A DNA stretch of 64,000 bases from Lentzea sp033794685 (GCA_033794685.1 JARAYZ010000002.1); one strand, 5' to 3'. Shown: positions 43,310 to 51,529, numbered from the stretch's first letter. Numbers and translations are program-made. The notes: generated by a model from the letters alone, not told the origin.

Positions 43310-43759
43310 TCAGTTGCCGCGCACGGTCCGGTGACGGCCGCCGCCCGACGCCAGCCCGAGCACGACCATGGCGACGCCCAGCAACAGGTGCAGCCAGTTG
43401 TCGGCGGGGTTCACCGGCACGAAGTTCGCGTCACTGCCGTGGTCGACGATCAGCCCGTAGACGAACAGCACGAGGTAGACCGCCCCGCCACCGACGAGGT
43501 ACCAGTACGCGCCATTGGCCGTGCGCGACAGCAGGAAGCCGGCCACGCCGAAGGCGAGGTGGACCACGTTGTGCAGGACCGACACCGCGAACAGGCCCAG
43601 CAGCATCGCCCGCGACTCGTGGCCGGCGAACATCAGCGTGTCGTAGTTCGTGGTCAGGCCGGGGATGAACCCGGCGACACCCACCAGCGTGAACACCGCG
43701 GCCACGACCAGCGCGATCGTCTGGACCGCGTGGCGCCGGGCCGTTCCGGTTCGGGACAT
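43310..43759 (-). CDS. DUF4383 four-helix membrane protein
   Basis: 149 residues from ATG 43759 with GGGAG six bases upstream. Four TM segments: 'IALVVAAVFTLVGVAGFIPGL', 'AMLLGLFAVSVLHNVVHLAFGVAGFLL', 'YWYLVGGGAVYLVLFVYGLIV' and 'WLHLLLGVAMVVLGLA'. The 'SVLHNVVHLAFGVAG' and 'NWLHLLLG' His-containing helices are the DUF4383 signature. Function unknown; the His pairs could bind heme or a proton. It has a SigB-type promoter back to back with that of katE. Confidence 0.92.
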   Translation of the reverse strand: MSRTGTARRHAVQTIALVVAAVFTLVGVAGFIPGLTTNYDTLMFAGHESRAMLLGLFAVSVLHNVVHLAFGVAGFLLSRTANGAYWYLVGGGAVYLVLFVYGLIVDHGSDANFVPVNPADNWLHLLLGVAMVVLGLASGGGRHRTVRGN

Positions 43760-43802
43760 GACGACTCCCGTCGAAGGGAAACGCACTTCGGACGCGACCG
43801 GC

Positions 43803-43827
43803 GTACCCCCTTCCGACCGGAACAAAC
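43803..43827 (-). promoter_or_regulatory. SigB/SigF-type promoter P4 (DUF4383)
   Basis: Coding strand GTTT (complement 43824-43827), 15-nt spacer, GGGTAC (complement 43803-43808), 43 bp before ATG 43759. Confidence 0.75.
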
Positions 43828-43842
43828 GGTTCCGCGTCAAGT

Positions 43843-43867
43843 GGTTGGTACCCGAACCACCGGGTAC
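43843..43867 (+). promoter_or_regulatory. SigB/SigF-type promoter P5 (katE)
   Basis: GGTT (43843-43846), 15-nt spacer, GGGTAC (43862-43867), 37 bp before GTG 43905. It is divergent from P4; the two -35 elements are 15 bp apart, so the polymerases could compete. Confidence 0.65.
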
Positions 43868-43904
43868 CGCCAGTCCGACGTTCCCGTGCGAGAAGGAGGC
43901 ATCC

Positions 43905-46100
43905 GTGGCCACCCACAAGCCAGGCAAGCTCGTGAAGGCGGCACTCGAGAAGGCCGTGGACAAGGTCGCCGACATGGTGAACCCGCCGATTCCCGGCACC
44001 CCCGGCAGCGAGCCGCCGTCACTCACCGAGCCGACCGAGCCGCGGGGGCCGTTGCCGCCCAAGCACGACCAGACCGGACCGGAGACGGTGTCGCCGACGG
44101 GTGCGCCGACCGGGGCGCCGCAGGTGTCCCAGGGCCAGCAGGGCGAGTTCCTCACGACCTCCGGCGGCACGCGGCTGTACGACACCGACCACTCGTTGAA
44201 GGCCGGTGAACGCGGGCCGACGCTGTTGCAGGACCACCACTTGCGCGAGAAGGTCATGCACTTCGACCACGAGCGCATCCCGGAGCGAGTGGTCCACGCA
44301 CGTGGATACGGCGCGCACGGTGTGTTCGTCGGTTACGGCACCGCCGTGAACGTCTGCAGGGCCGGATTCCTCGGCGACGGCGTGGAAACGCCCGTGTTCG
44401 TGCGGTTCTCCACGGTGCTGGGCTCGCGCGGGTCGGCGGACACCGTGCGCGACACCCGCGGGTTCGCGACGAAGTTCTACACCCAGGAGGGCAACTTCGA
44501 CCTGGTGGGCAACAACATCCCGGTCTTCTTCATCCAGGACGGGATCAAGTTCCCGGACGTGATCCACGCGGGCAAGCCGCACCCGGACCGCGAGATCCCG
44601 CAGGCGCAGAGCGCGCACGACACGTTCTGGGACTTCGTGTCCACCCACACCGAGGCCACCCACCACGTCATCTGGAACATGTCGGACCGCGGCATCCCCC
44701 GCTCGTACCGCACGATGGAGGGGTTCGGCGTCCACACGTTCCGGCTCGTCAACGCCGACGGCGAGACCGCGCTCGCGAAGTTCCACTGGAAGCCCAAGCT
44801 CGGCGTGCACTCCCTGGTGTGGGAGGAGGCGCAGCTGCTGTGCGGGTTCGACCCGGACTTCCACCGCCGCGACCTCGCCGACGCCATCGAGTCCGGCGCG
44901 TACCCGCAGTGGGAACTCGGCCTGCAGATCATGCCCGACAGTCCACAACAGACGTTCGAGGGCATCGACCTGCTCGACCCGACGAAGATGGTCCCCGAGG
45001 AGCTCGCACCGGTGCAGCCGGTCGGGATGCTGACGCTGAACCGCAACCCGCTCAACTACTTCGCGGAGACCGAGCAGGTCGCGTTCCACCTCGGCAACCT
45101 GGTGCCGGGCATCGACGTCACCGACGACCCGCTGTTCCAGGCCCGGCTGTTCTCCTACCTCGACACCCAGCTGACGAGGCTCGCCGGACCGAACTTCAAC
45201 CAGATCCCGATCAACCGCCCGCACGCGCCGGTCAACGACATGCTCCGCGACGGCTACCACCAGCACGCGGTGCACGGGGGTGTCGCCCCCTACCGGCCGA
45301 ACACGCTCGACGGTGGCAACCCGTTCGTCGCGAAGGAGGGCGACCGGCCGTTCGTCGAGGTGGCGCGGCCGCTGCCGAAGGCCGTGAAGGTCCGCCAGTC
45401 GCCGGCGTCGTTCGCCGACCACTACACGCAGCCGAGGCTGTTCTGGCAGAGCCTGACGCCGGTCGAGAAGGACCACGTCGTGAGCGCGTTCACCTTCGAG
45501 CTGGGCAAGTGCTACGAGCAGGTGATCAAGGAACGCGAACTGCTGGTGCTCGCGAACGTCGACGCCACGCTCTGCGCGGAGGTCGCGAAGGGGCTGGGCC
45601 TCCCGGTGCCGGAGAAGGCACGGCTCAAGAAGGTCACGCCGAGCCCGGCCCTGTCGCAGCTCGGGCAGACGTGGCCCGCGGACGGCCGCATGATCGGCAT
45701 CGTGGTCGACCCGCTGGATCTCGACGGTGTGCGCACGGTGCGTGAGACCGTCCTGGCCGGCGGGATGGTGCCGCTGCTGATCGCGCCGATCGGCGGCCCG
45801 ATCGGGGACAGCGGCCTGGTCGCGCAGCGCACGTTCCTCACCGCGCGGTCCGTCGAGTTCGACGCCCTGCTGGTCGCGGGCGACTCCGCCGACCCGCGCG
45901 TCACCCTCATGGTCCAGGAGGCCTTCCGCCACGCCAAGGCGATCGGCGCGTGGGGCACCGGGCGGGCCGCCGTCGAGGCCGCCGGGTGCACGGGGCCGGG
46001 TGTCGTGCTGGACGACGACGCGTCGAAGGTCCTCGCGGCCGTGACGAAGCTGCTCGGGGCCCACCGCGTGTGGGACCGCTTCCCCCCGGCCATCGCATGA
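43905..46100 (+). CDS. katE: Large-subunit monofunctional catalase (clade 2, HPII-like)
   Basis: 731 residues from GTG 43905 with AAGGAGG six bases upstream. A ~75-residue Pro/Gly-rich N-terminal arm, then the catalase core: catalytic H131 in 'RIPERVVHARGYGAHG', Asn in 'FDLVGNNIPVFFIQDG', 'FSYLDTQLTRLAGPNFNQIPINRP' with the heme-ligating Tyr and its Arg. The C-terminal ~570-731 is the flavodoxin/DJ-1-like domain typical of HPII ('RMIGIVVDPLDLDGVRTVRETVLAGGMVPLLIAPIGG'). It removes hydrogen peroxide. katE is a classic general-stress gene; the SigB-type promoter here agrees. It overlaps the ankyrin gene by ATGA. Confidence 0.97.
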   Translation: MATHKPGKLVKAALEKAVDKVADMVNPPIPGTPGSEPPSLTEPTEPRGPLPPKHDQTGPETVSPTGAPTGAPQVSQGQQGEFLTTSGGTRLYDTDHSLKAGERGPTLLQDHHLREKVMHFDHERIPERVVHARGYGAHGVFVGYGTAVNVCRAGFLGDGVETPVFVRFSTVLGSRGSADTVRDTRGFATKFYTQEGNFDLVGNNIPVFFIQDGIKFPDVIHAGKPHPDREIPQAQSAHDTFWDFVSTHTEATHHVIWNMSDRGIPRSYRTMEGFGVHTFRLVNADGETALAKFHWKPKLGVHSLVWEEAQLLCGFDPDFHRRDLADAIESGAYPQWELGLQIMPDSPQQTFEGIDLLDPTKMVPEELAPVQPVGMLTLNRNPLNYFAETEQVAFHLGNLVPGIDVTDDPLFQARLFSYLDTQLTRLAGPNFNQIPINRPHAPVNDMLRDGYHQHAVHGGVAPYRPNTLDGGNPFVAKEGDRPFVEVARPLPKAVKVRQSPASFADHYTQPRLFWQSLTPVEKDHVVSAFTFELGKCYEQVIKERELLVLANVDATLCAEVAKGLGLPVPEKARLKKVTPSPALSQLGQTWPADGRMIGIVVDPLDLDGVRTVRETVLAGGMVPLLIAPIGGPIGDSGLVAQRTFLTARSVEFDALLVAGDSADPRVTLMVQEAFRHAKAIGAWGTGRAAVEAAGCTGPGVVLDDDASKVLAAVTKLLGAHRVWDRFPPAIA

Positions 46101-46492
46101 GCCGGACGCTCACCGACGAGGAGCTCGGGTTCCTTCAGTCGATGTTCGACCTGGCCCGCGACGGAGACGGGGCGGGGCTGAGCGAGGCCGTCGACGCGGG
46201 GATCCCGGTCAACCTCACCAACTCCTCGGGCGACACGCTGCTGATCCTCGCCGCCTACCGCTGCCGCACGGACGTGGTGCGGGCGTTGCTGGAGCGCGGC
46301 GCCGACACCGGGCGGGTCAACGACCGGGGGCAGACCGCACTGGGGGCGGCGGTGTTCCGGCGCTCCGAGGAGATCGTCCGCCTGCTGCTCAGCGCGGGCG
46401 CGGATCCGGCTCTCGGGCCGAGGTCCGCGCTCGACGTCGCCCGGCACTTCGACCTGCCGGAGATGCTGGCACTGCTCGAGCCGTCCGGCTGA
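46097..46492 (+). CDS. Ankyrin-repeat protein coupled to catalase
   Basis: 131 residues, ATG in the katE stop (ATGA). Three to four ankyrin units: 'LARDGDGAGLSEAVDAGIPVNLTNSSGDTLLILAAYRCRTDVVRALLERGADTGRVNDRGQTALGAAVFRRSEEIVRLLLSAGADPALGPRSALDVARHFDLPEMLALLE'. In Pseudomonas aeruginosa an ankyrin gene (ankB) next to katB is needed for full catalase activity. A similar helper role is inferred here from the overlap. A second ankyrin gene at 27911 has a different neighbour. Confidence 0.92.
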   Translation: MSRTLTDEELGFLQSMFDLARDGDGAGLSEAVDAGIPVNLTNSSGDTLLILAAYRCRTDVVRALLERGADTGRVNDRGQTALGAAVFRRSEEIVRLLLSAGADPALGPRSALDVARHFDLPEMLALLEPSG

Positions 46493-46494
46493 GG

Positions 46495-46532
46495 GTGGAC
46501 ATCGCTCCCGGCTAGCCGGGAGCGATGTCCAC
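46495..46532. terminator. 38-bp perfect palindrome, bidirectional terminator
   Basis: An 18-bp arm on each side of TA, with no mismatch. It follows the ankyrin stop by two bases and contains the last six codons and the TAG of the convergent gene at 46512. There is no T-run, so it would act as a plain GC hairpin. Confidence 0.8.
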
Positions 46533-46799
46533 GACCAGCGCCCAGGCGACCAGGTCGATGGTCAGGTCGCCCCGCAGCAACGGGATCCAGCGGAGGTTCG
46601 TGCGCGGGTCGACGATCTCCGCCCCGATCGCGACCGCGCGCCGGAACGGGCCCTCGGCGAACGGGGACGGGTCGAAGTAGGTGACGACGGCACCGTTGTC
46701 GAGGTGCTCGGTGACGGATCTTTCACCGGTGGGGACCGGCTTTCGCGCTAGTGGAGGCCGAGATGGCTCCCCAGACCGCGCTGACGGTGTGGTGGTCAT
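46512..46799 (-). CDS. Small hypothetical protein
   Basis: 95 residues from ATG 46799. The basic N-terminus ('TTTPSARSGEPSRPPLARKPVPTG') is followed by a strand-rich core ('VTYFDPSPFAEGPFRRAVAIGAEIVDPRTNLRWIPLLRGDLTIDLVAWALVVDIAPG'). No domain recognised. GGGTAC ends nine bases before the ATG, giving a leaderless transcript from a SigB-type promoter. The last codons form half of a perfect palindrome, so coding and termination share DNA. It is convergent with katE-ank. Confidence 0.7.
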   Translation of the reverse strand: MTTTPSARSGEPSRPPLARKPVPTGERSVTEHLDNGAVVTYFDPSPFAEGPFRRAVAIGAEIVDPRTNLRWIPLLRGDLTIDLVAWALVVDIAPG

Positions 46800-46807
46800 G
46801 GCCAGAG

Positions 46808-46832
46808 GTACCCCGAGCGGATCGGGGTAACC
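46808..46832 (-). promoter_or_regulatory. SigB/SigF-type promoter P6
   Basis: Coding strand GGTT (complement 46829-46832), 15-nt spacer, GGGTAC (complement 46808-46813). The -10 ends nine bases before ATG 46799, implying a leaderless mRNA. Confidence 0.6.
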
Positions 46833-46852
46833 GCTGCGGACGGGGCAGGGCC

Positions 46853-47239
46853 TCAGCCGGTGCACTCCACCAGGGCGAACACCGTCTTGCCGTGCTCACC
46901 GCGCGGCCGGAAGCCCCATTCGCGCGAGATGTTGTCCACCACCACGATGCCCCTGCCGCGGTTCTCCCCCAGGCGGGAGCGGCCGTACACCGGTTCGACC
47001 GCGGACTCGTCGTCGACCTCGACCAGCACCGCGCAGGGCTCCTCGCGGAGCACGATCCGCAGGTGACCGGTGCTCATGGTGGTGTGGTCGAGGACGTTCG
47101 ACACGAGTTCGGTCACCACGAGCTGCACGTCGTAGAGGTGGTCCTCACCGAGGTCGTGCAGGGCGGCGGCGAGGTCGCGGCGCAACGACGCCATCGACAT
47201 GCCCGGCCGGACGGGCAGGTCGACCACGGGGGCGCTCAC
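46853..47239 (-). CDS. RsbW-like anti-sigma factor serine kinase
   Basis: 128 residues from GTG 47239 (GTGA overlap with the upstream phosphatase gene). GHKL ATPase of the anti-sigma type: 'VQLVVTELVSNVLDHTTMSTGHLRIVLREEPCAVLVEVDDES' (N box; the usual G1 'D-x-G-x-G' is altered to 'VDDESAVEP'), then 'LGENRGRGIVVVDNISREWGFRPRGEHGKTVFALVE'. It would phosphorylate a STAS antagonist or hold a sigma factor. No sigma gene is adjacent. Last gene of the seven-gene stressosome operon. Confidence 0.85.
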   Translation of the reverse strand: MSAPVVDLPVRPGMSMASLRRDLAAALHDLGEDHLYDVQLVVTELVSNVLDHTTMSTGHLRIVLREEPCAVLVEVDDESAVEPVYGRSRLGENRGRGIVVVDNISREWGFRPRGEHGKTVFALVECTG

Positions 47240-48780
47240 CCGAGCCGCCGCAGCAGGAGCAGGGCGATGTCGTCCCGCTTGTCCTGGCCCATCTCGGCGA
47301 GCAGGCGGTCGGCGAGCTCGTCCATGTCCTCGGTGTTCGACACGGCGGCGCGCAGTTTCTCCATGCCCTCGTCCAGATCGATGCCCGGCCGTTCGACGAG
47401 GCCGTCGGTGGTCAGCAGCACCGTCGTCGCCGGCGGCAACGGCAGTTCCGTCGCTTCCGGCCGGTCCAGCCCGATGCCCAGCAACGGGCCGTGCACGCGG
47501 GCGTAGTGAGCACCCTGGTCGTCGACGATCAGCGGCGGTACGTGGCCCGCGTTCGCGACGGCCATGGTGCCCGCCTCCAGGTCGACCAGCAGCAGGCACA
47601 TGGTGGTGAGGCCCCCGGTCGGGTGGAACCGCTCGAGCAGGGCGTCGACGCGGCGCAGGATCTCGGCCGGCCGATGGCCCTCCACGGCGTACGCGCGCAG
47701 GGTGTGGCGCACCTCCGCCATCACTGTCGCGGCCTCGATCGAATGGCCGCACACGTCGCCGATGGCGATGAGCAGGAGGCCGTCGAGCTCGATCACGTCG
47801 TAGAAGTCGCCGCCGATCTCGGCGTTGCTCGACGCCGGCACGTACCTGGCCGTCATCGGCAGGGCGGGCACCTGCGGCAACGCGCGGGGCAGGAGGCTGC
47901 GCTGCAACGTGAGCGCGAGCGAGTGCTCCTCGGCGAAGGTGTGCAGGCCCTCGGCGGCGAGCGCGGCCGCCTGGGCGAGCTGGCGCAACAGGTTCCGGTC
48001 GTCGTCGGTGGTCACAGCCAGCGGGCTGACGGTGATGCCGATGGGCGGGCGCCGCAGCTTGGTGCGCGCGACCACCGCGACCTGGTGCCACGGCACCGCG
48101 GCGGCCTCGATCACGGCCACCCCGACGCCAGGGGTGAGCGAGGCCATCCACTGCTCGACGGTCGCCTCGTCCGGGCGGACCCACGCGGCACCGGCCATCA
48201 CGACGCACACGGCACCGGACGGAGCCGTCAGAACGGCGGTGGCCTCCGTGTCGAGCACGTCGGCGGCCCCGATGGCGGCGGCTTCGGCCAGGGTCTCGAA
48301 CGTCGGCGCGGCGTTGATGGCGAACGTGGCGGTGGCGAGCCGGGTCAGCCGGGCGGCGAGGTGTTCGGCCAGCGCGCGGGCGCGGTGGTAGCGCAACGCC
48401 GCCTCGACGTTGGCCAGCAGCTCGCCGGGGTCGACGGGCTCGGTGAGGTAGGCGTCGGCGCCCCTGGTGAGGCCGGTGACCTTGTCCTCGGGCTCGATGA
48501 AGGTCGCCGACAGCATCACGACCGGGATCGAACTGGTGCGCGGGTCGGCCTTGATCCGCTCCGTCACGTCGTACCCGCTCATGTCCGGCAGGTGCACGTC
48601 GAGCAGGACCAGGTCGAACAAGTCGCCTTCCAGTGCGATGAGCGCCTCCGCCGCCGTGGTCGCCTCGACCACCGTGTGGCCGCTGCGGCGCAGCCAGCTG
48701 CACGCGATGAACCGGCTCGCCTCGAGGTCGTCGACCACGAGGACCCTGGCCGGTCCGCCACCCATCGCTGTCGGGTTCAT
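47236..48780 (-). CDS. REC-(GAF-like)-PP2C phosphatase (RsbU/RssB-like output)
   Basis: 514 residues from ATG 48780 (ATGA overlap with the hybrid kinase). Receiver ~8-125 with 'VLVVDDLEASRF' and 'LVLLDVHLPDMSGYD' (phosphoacceptor Asp) and 'YLTEPVDPGEL', in which the usual conserved Lys is replaced by Glu. A GAF-like section ~150-295 is followed by PP2C ~310-514: 'EIGGDFYDVIELDGLLLIAIGDVCGHSIEAATVMAEVRH', 'NAGHVPPLIV', 'TTDGLVERPG' and 'KRDDIALLLLRRLG'. Phosphorylation by the kinase next door would switch the phosphatase, which then dephosphorylates an RsbV-type protein to free the sigma factor. Confidence 0.93.
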   Translation of the reverse strand: MNPTAMGGGPARVLVVDDLEASRFIACSWLRRSGHTVVEATTAAEALIALEGDLFDLVLLDVHLPDMSGYDVTERIKADPRTSSIPVVMLSATFIEPEDKVTGLTRGADAYLTEPVDPGELLANVEAALRYHRARALAEHLAARLTRLATATFAINAAPTFETLAEAAAIGAADVLDTEATAVLTAPSGAVCVVMAGAAWVRPDEATVEQWMASLTPGVGVAVIEAAAVPWHQVAVVARTKLRRPPIGITVSPLAVTTDDDRNLLRQLAQAAALAAEGLHTFAEEHSLALTLQRSLLPRALPQVPALPMTARYVPASSNAEIGGDFYDVIELDGLLLIAIGDVCGHSIEAATVMAEVRHTLRAYAVEGHRPAEILRRVDALLERFHPTGGLTTMCLLLVDLEAGTMAVANAGHVPPLIVDDQGAHYARVHGPLLGIGLDRPEATELPLPPATTVLLTTDGLVERPGIDLDEGMEKLRAAVSNTEDMDELADRLLAEMGQDKRDDIALLLLRRLG

Positions 48781-50504
48781 CGGGTGTCCGTTCTGCGCGC
48801 GGTGAGCTGAGCGTCCCTGATCGCACGGCTCACCGTCTCCGGGGAGATCCGCGCCTCGTGCAGCATCGCGGCACCCAGGCTGTACACGCTGCGCGCGAGA
48901 CCACCGGGGTCGTCGCCGCACACGATGACCACAGGTACCCCGGCCAGATCCGGATCAAGCCTCAACACGGACAGGACCGCGCTGCCGCTCATCACCGGGG
49001 CGCTCGCGCTCACCAGGACGAGGTCCGGCCGCCGTGACTTCGCGAGGTTCAGGGCGGTGCGGCCGTCCTCGGTCTCGACGACCTCGGCGGCGAGCCCGGC
49101 CAGGGCGTCGCGCAGCTGCCGGCGGCACTTCTCGTCGCCGTCCGCGATCAGCGCGCAGGCGACGGGCGCGGGCTGGACGAACTCGTCCTTCGCGGTCGGC
49201 AGCGTCAGCACGACCTCCGTGCCCACACCGGACGTGCTGCTCAGCGTCAGGGTGCCGCCGAGGATCTCGGCGAGCTTGCGCGCGTAGGACAGGCCGAGCC
49301 CGGTGCCGCTCGCACCGACCTGCAGCGAGTTCGGCACCTGGTAGAACTCCTCGAACACGCGGTCCTGCTCGGCGGGCGGGATGCCGATGCCGGTGTCGGT
49401 GACCACGAACCGGACCTCGTCGGGGCCGGGGCCCTGGGAGGCGGTGAAGTGGATCTCGCCGCGCTTGGTGAACTTGACCGCGTTCGACAGGACGTTGCGC
49501 AGGATCCGGACGAGCATCGTCTCGTCGGTGACCAGCGGCCGCAGCTCGGGCACGTCGTCCACCACCAGCCGCACGTCGCCGGAGCGCAGCAGCGGCCGCA
49601 CCGCCGACCGCAGCTGGGTGATCACGTAGTCGAGCGCGACGGGCGCCATCCGCGGCTGCAGGCTGCCCGACTCGGCCTTCGCCGTGTCGAGCAGCTCGTT
49701 CACCAGCGCCAGCAGCGTCGCCGCGGACTCGTTGATCAGGTCGACGTGGTGGCGCTGGTCGTCGGTCATCGGATCCCCGCCCGGCCCGCCGAGCAGGCGG
49801 GTCAGGCCGACCACGGAGTTGATCGGCGCGCGCAGCTCGTGGCTGATGTTGGACCAGAACCGGATGCGGGCGGCGGCCGCGTCACGCAGCTCGGCGGACT
49901 TCGCCTCCAGCTCCGCGTAGAGCGCCACCACGCCCTGGTTCGTCTGCTCCAGCTCGTCGGACAGCTCCTGGTAGAGCGCGACGACGCCGCGGTTGGTCTC
50001 CTCCAGCTCGTCGTTGAGGCGTTCGAGCTCCTTGCTCTTGGCCTCCAGGTTCTCGAGCGTCTCCAGCAGCTCCTGGTTCTGGGCGCGCAGTTCGTCGAGC
50101 GCGGTGGTGCCGGTGCTCTCGCGCAGGTCCCGGAGCAGGTCCTCGTCGGGCGCGTCCGCGTGCGCCACGTTCTTCACCAGCGTGACGCCCGTGGCGGTCA
50201 GGGTCAGCTCGTTCATCAACCTGCGGGCGGTGTCCCAGCCGGGGCCGGTCGCGGTCACGGGCGCCTGCCAGGACAGTTCCACGAGCAACGCCGGAACGGG
50301 CCGGCGCCGCAGCCGGAAGACCGCGGTCGTGCCCACCTCCTGCCGGACGAGTTCCCGGCCGATGTCGCTCAGCGCCGTGGCGACCCGGATCTGGTTCTGC
50401 CCGTCGAGCCCGACCGCGGCGGCGACCTGGCGGCCGCGCTGGCGGAGCAGGAACACGTCCCGCTCGTCACCGATCACCAGCCGCAGCAGGTCGTCGGTCG
50501 TCAT
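48777..50504 (-). CDS. Hybrid histidine kinase with RsbT-like N-terminus and pseudo-receiver
   Basis: 575 residues. ~1-130 resembles an RsbT/RsbW-type ATPase ('RDVFLLRQRGRQVAAAVGLDGQNQIRVATALSDIGRELVRQEVG'). A coiled coil (~135-210) contains the tandem motif 'ETNRGVVALYQELSDELEQTNQGVVALYAELEAKS'. HisKA has H222 in 'SNISHELRAPINSVVG'. HATPase ~320-445: 'NVLSNAVKFTKRGEIHF', 'DTGIGIPPAEQDRVFEEFYQ', 'GTGLGLSYARKLAEILGG'. The C-terminal receiver (~455-565) has 'LVLVSASAPVMSG' where 'LVLLD-x-MP-M-G' is expected, so the phosphorylatable Asp is a Ser. It is cytoplasmic. Operon position suggests that it is switched by RsbT/stressosome signals and phosphorylates the REC-PP2C protein. Confidence 0.92.
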   Translation of the reverse strand: MTTDDLLRLVIGDERDVFLLRQRGRQVAAAVGLDGQNQIRVATALSDIGRELVRQEVGTTAVFRLRRRPVPALLVELSWQAPVTATGPGWDTARRLMNELTLTATGVTLVKNVAHADAPDEDLLRDLRESTGTTALDELRAQNQELLETLENLEAKSKELERLNDELEETNRGVVALYQELSDELEQTNQGVVALYAELEAKSAELRDAAAARIRFWSNISHELRAPINSVVGLTRLLGGPGGDPMTDDQRHHVDLINESAATLLALVNELLDTAKAESGSLQPRMAPVALDYVITQLRSAVRPLLRSGDVRLVVDDVPELRPLVTDETMLVRILRNVLSNAVKFTKRGEIHFTASQGPGPDEVRFVVTDTGIGIPPAEQDRVFEEFYQVPNSLQVGASGTGLGLSYARKLAEILGGTLTLSSTSGVGTEVVLTLPTAKDEFVQPAPVACALIADGDEKCRRQLRDALAGLAAEVVETEDGRTALNLAKSRRPDLVLVSASAPVMSGSAVLSVLRLDPDLAGVPVVIVCGDDPGGLARSVYSLGAAMLHEARISPETVSRAIRDAQLTARRTDTR

Positions 50505-51529
50505 GCCGGTCTGGCCACGAGCACGCAGGCGTCGTCCTTGCGCACGCCCGCTTCCCGCAGCAGGGTCGCCGCGATCAGCACCGGCGGGTCGTTGACCAGG
50601 TCACTGCCGTGGTCGGGGCCCCAGCGTTCGGTGAGGCCGTCGGAGTGCAGGACCACGACCGCCTTCTCCGGCAGTGCGTAGTCGAACGTGCGGATCGTGC
50701 GCGCCTGGTGGCCCGCCACGCCGGGCACCGAGATCATGCCCGTCTTGCGGCCCTCCCCCAGCACCGCCGCGGCGATGTTGCCCAGCCCGCAGAAGCGCAC
50801 CGTCCGCGCGATGAGGTCGACGTCCGCGACCGCCACCGCGCCACCCCGCGTGCCGCGCAACGCCTTGTGCAGCAACGCGACCATCTGGTCGGGCGGCAGG
50901 AAGGGCTGCTCGCGGAACAGGCGCACGGCGGCGTCGGACGCGGCCGCCGCCAGCGGCCCGTGCCCGGACCCGTCGCACATCATCAGCGTCATCCGGTCAG
51001 CAGAACGGCAGAACGCGTAGGCGTCGCCGCACACGTCCTCGCCGCTGATCGGCCTGGTCACGCCGGCCGCTCGTTCCTCACCCCACTCGGGTGCCCAGCG
51101 CAGCACCGGGGCGAACCGCGCCACGAGCGCCGTTCCCAGGCCGAGCCGGGAGGACATGGCGCAGGACGTCGCGAGTCGTGCCACCGTGCCGAGCCCGACG
51201 CCGAGCGTTCCGGTCGTCGAGTGGCCGTCCTCCCACGCGAGGGCGAGGTCGCTGATGCCGGGCCCGCGGTCGAGCGCGACGATCTCGACCGCCGAGTCCT
51301 CCACGCCGCGCACCGTCCGGACCAGCACCACGCCCTGCCGGGCGTGCTTGTGCAGGTTCGTGCCGATCTCCGTGGCGGCGAGGCCGATCTCCGCCGTGCG
51401 CGTGGCGGTGAACCCGAGCCGTTCGGCCAGCGACGTGGCCGTGCGGCGGATCCGGCCGACCTGGGCGGTCTCCTCGACCGGCATCCAGGCCTCGTCGCGC
51501 ACGAGCGGCAGGCAGGTCACCGTGGTCAT
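50501..51529 (-). CDS. RsbT-like HATPase fused to PP2C (RsbX-like) phosphatase
   Basis: 342 residues from ATG 51529 (ATGA overlap with rsbT; a GTG at 51538 would add three). The N-terminal ~15-140 is an anti-sigma-type ATPase: 'RRTATSLAERLGFTATRTAEIGLAATEIGTNLHKHARQGVVLVRTV', 'VALDRGPGISD', 'GTLGVGLGTVARLA'. The C-terminal ~155-342 is PP2C: 'ISGEDVCGDAYAFCRSADRMTLMMCDGSGHGPLAAAASDAAVRLF', 'VVVLHSDGLTERWG', 'RKDDACVLVARPA'. In B. subtilis RsbX dephosphorylates RsbR/RsbS to reset the stressosome; this fusion probably does the same. The kinase-like part may phosphorylate or only bind. Confidence 0.92.
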   Translation of the reverse strand: MTTVTCLPLVRDEAWMPVEETAQVGRIRRTATSLAERLGFTATRTAEIGLAATEIGTNLHKHARQGVVLVRTVRGVEDSAVEIVALDRGPGISDLALAWEDGHSTTGTLGVGLGTVARLATSCAMSSRLGLGTALVARFAPVLRWAPEWGEERAAGVTRPISGEDVCGDAYAFCRSADRMTLMMCDGSGHGPLAAAASDAAVRLFREQPFLPPDQMVALLHKALRGTRGGAVAVADVDLIARTVRFCGLGNIAAAVLGEGRKTGMISVPGVAGHQARTIRTFDYALPEKAVVVLHSDGLTERWGPDHGSDLVNDPPVLIAATLLREAGVRKDDACVLVARPA

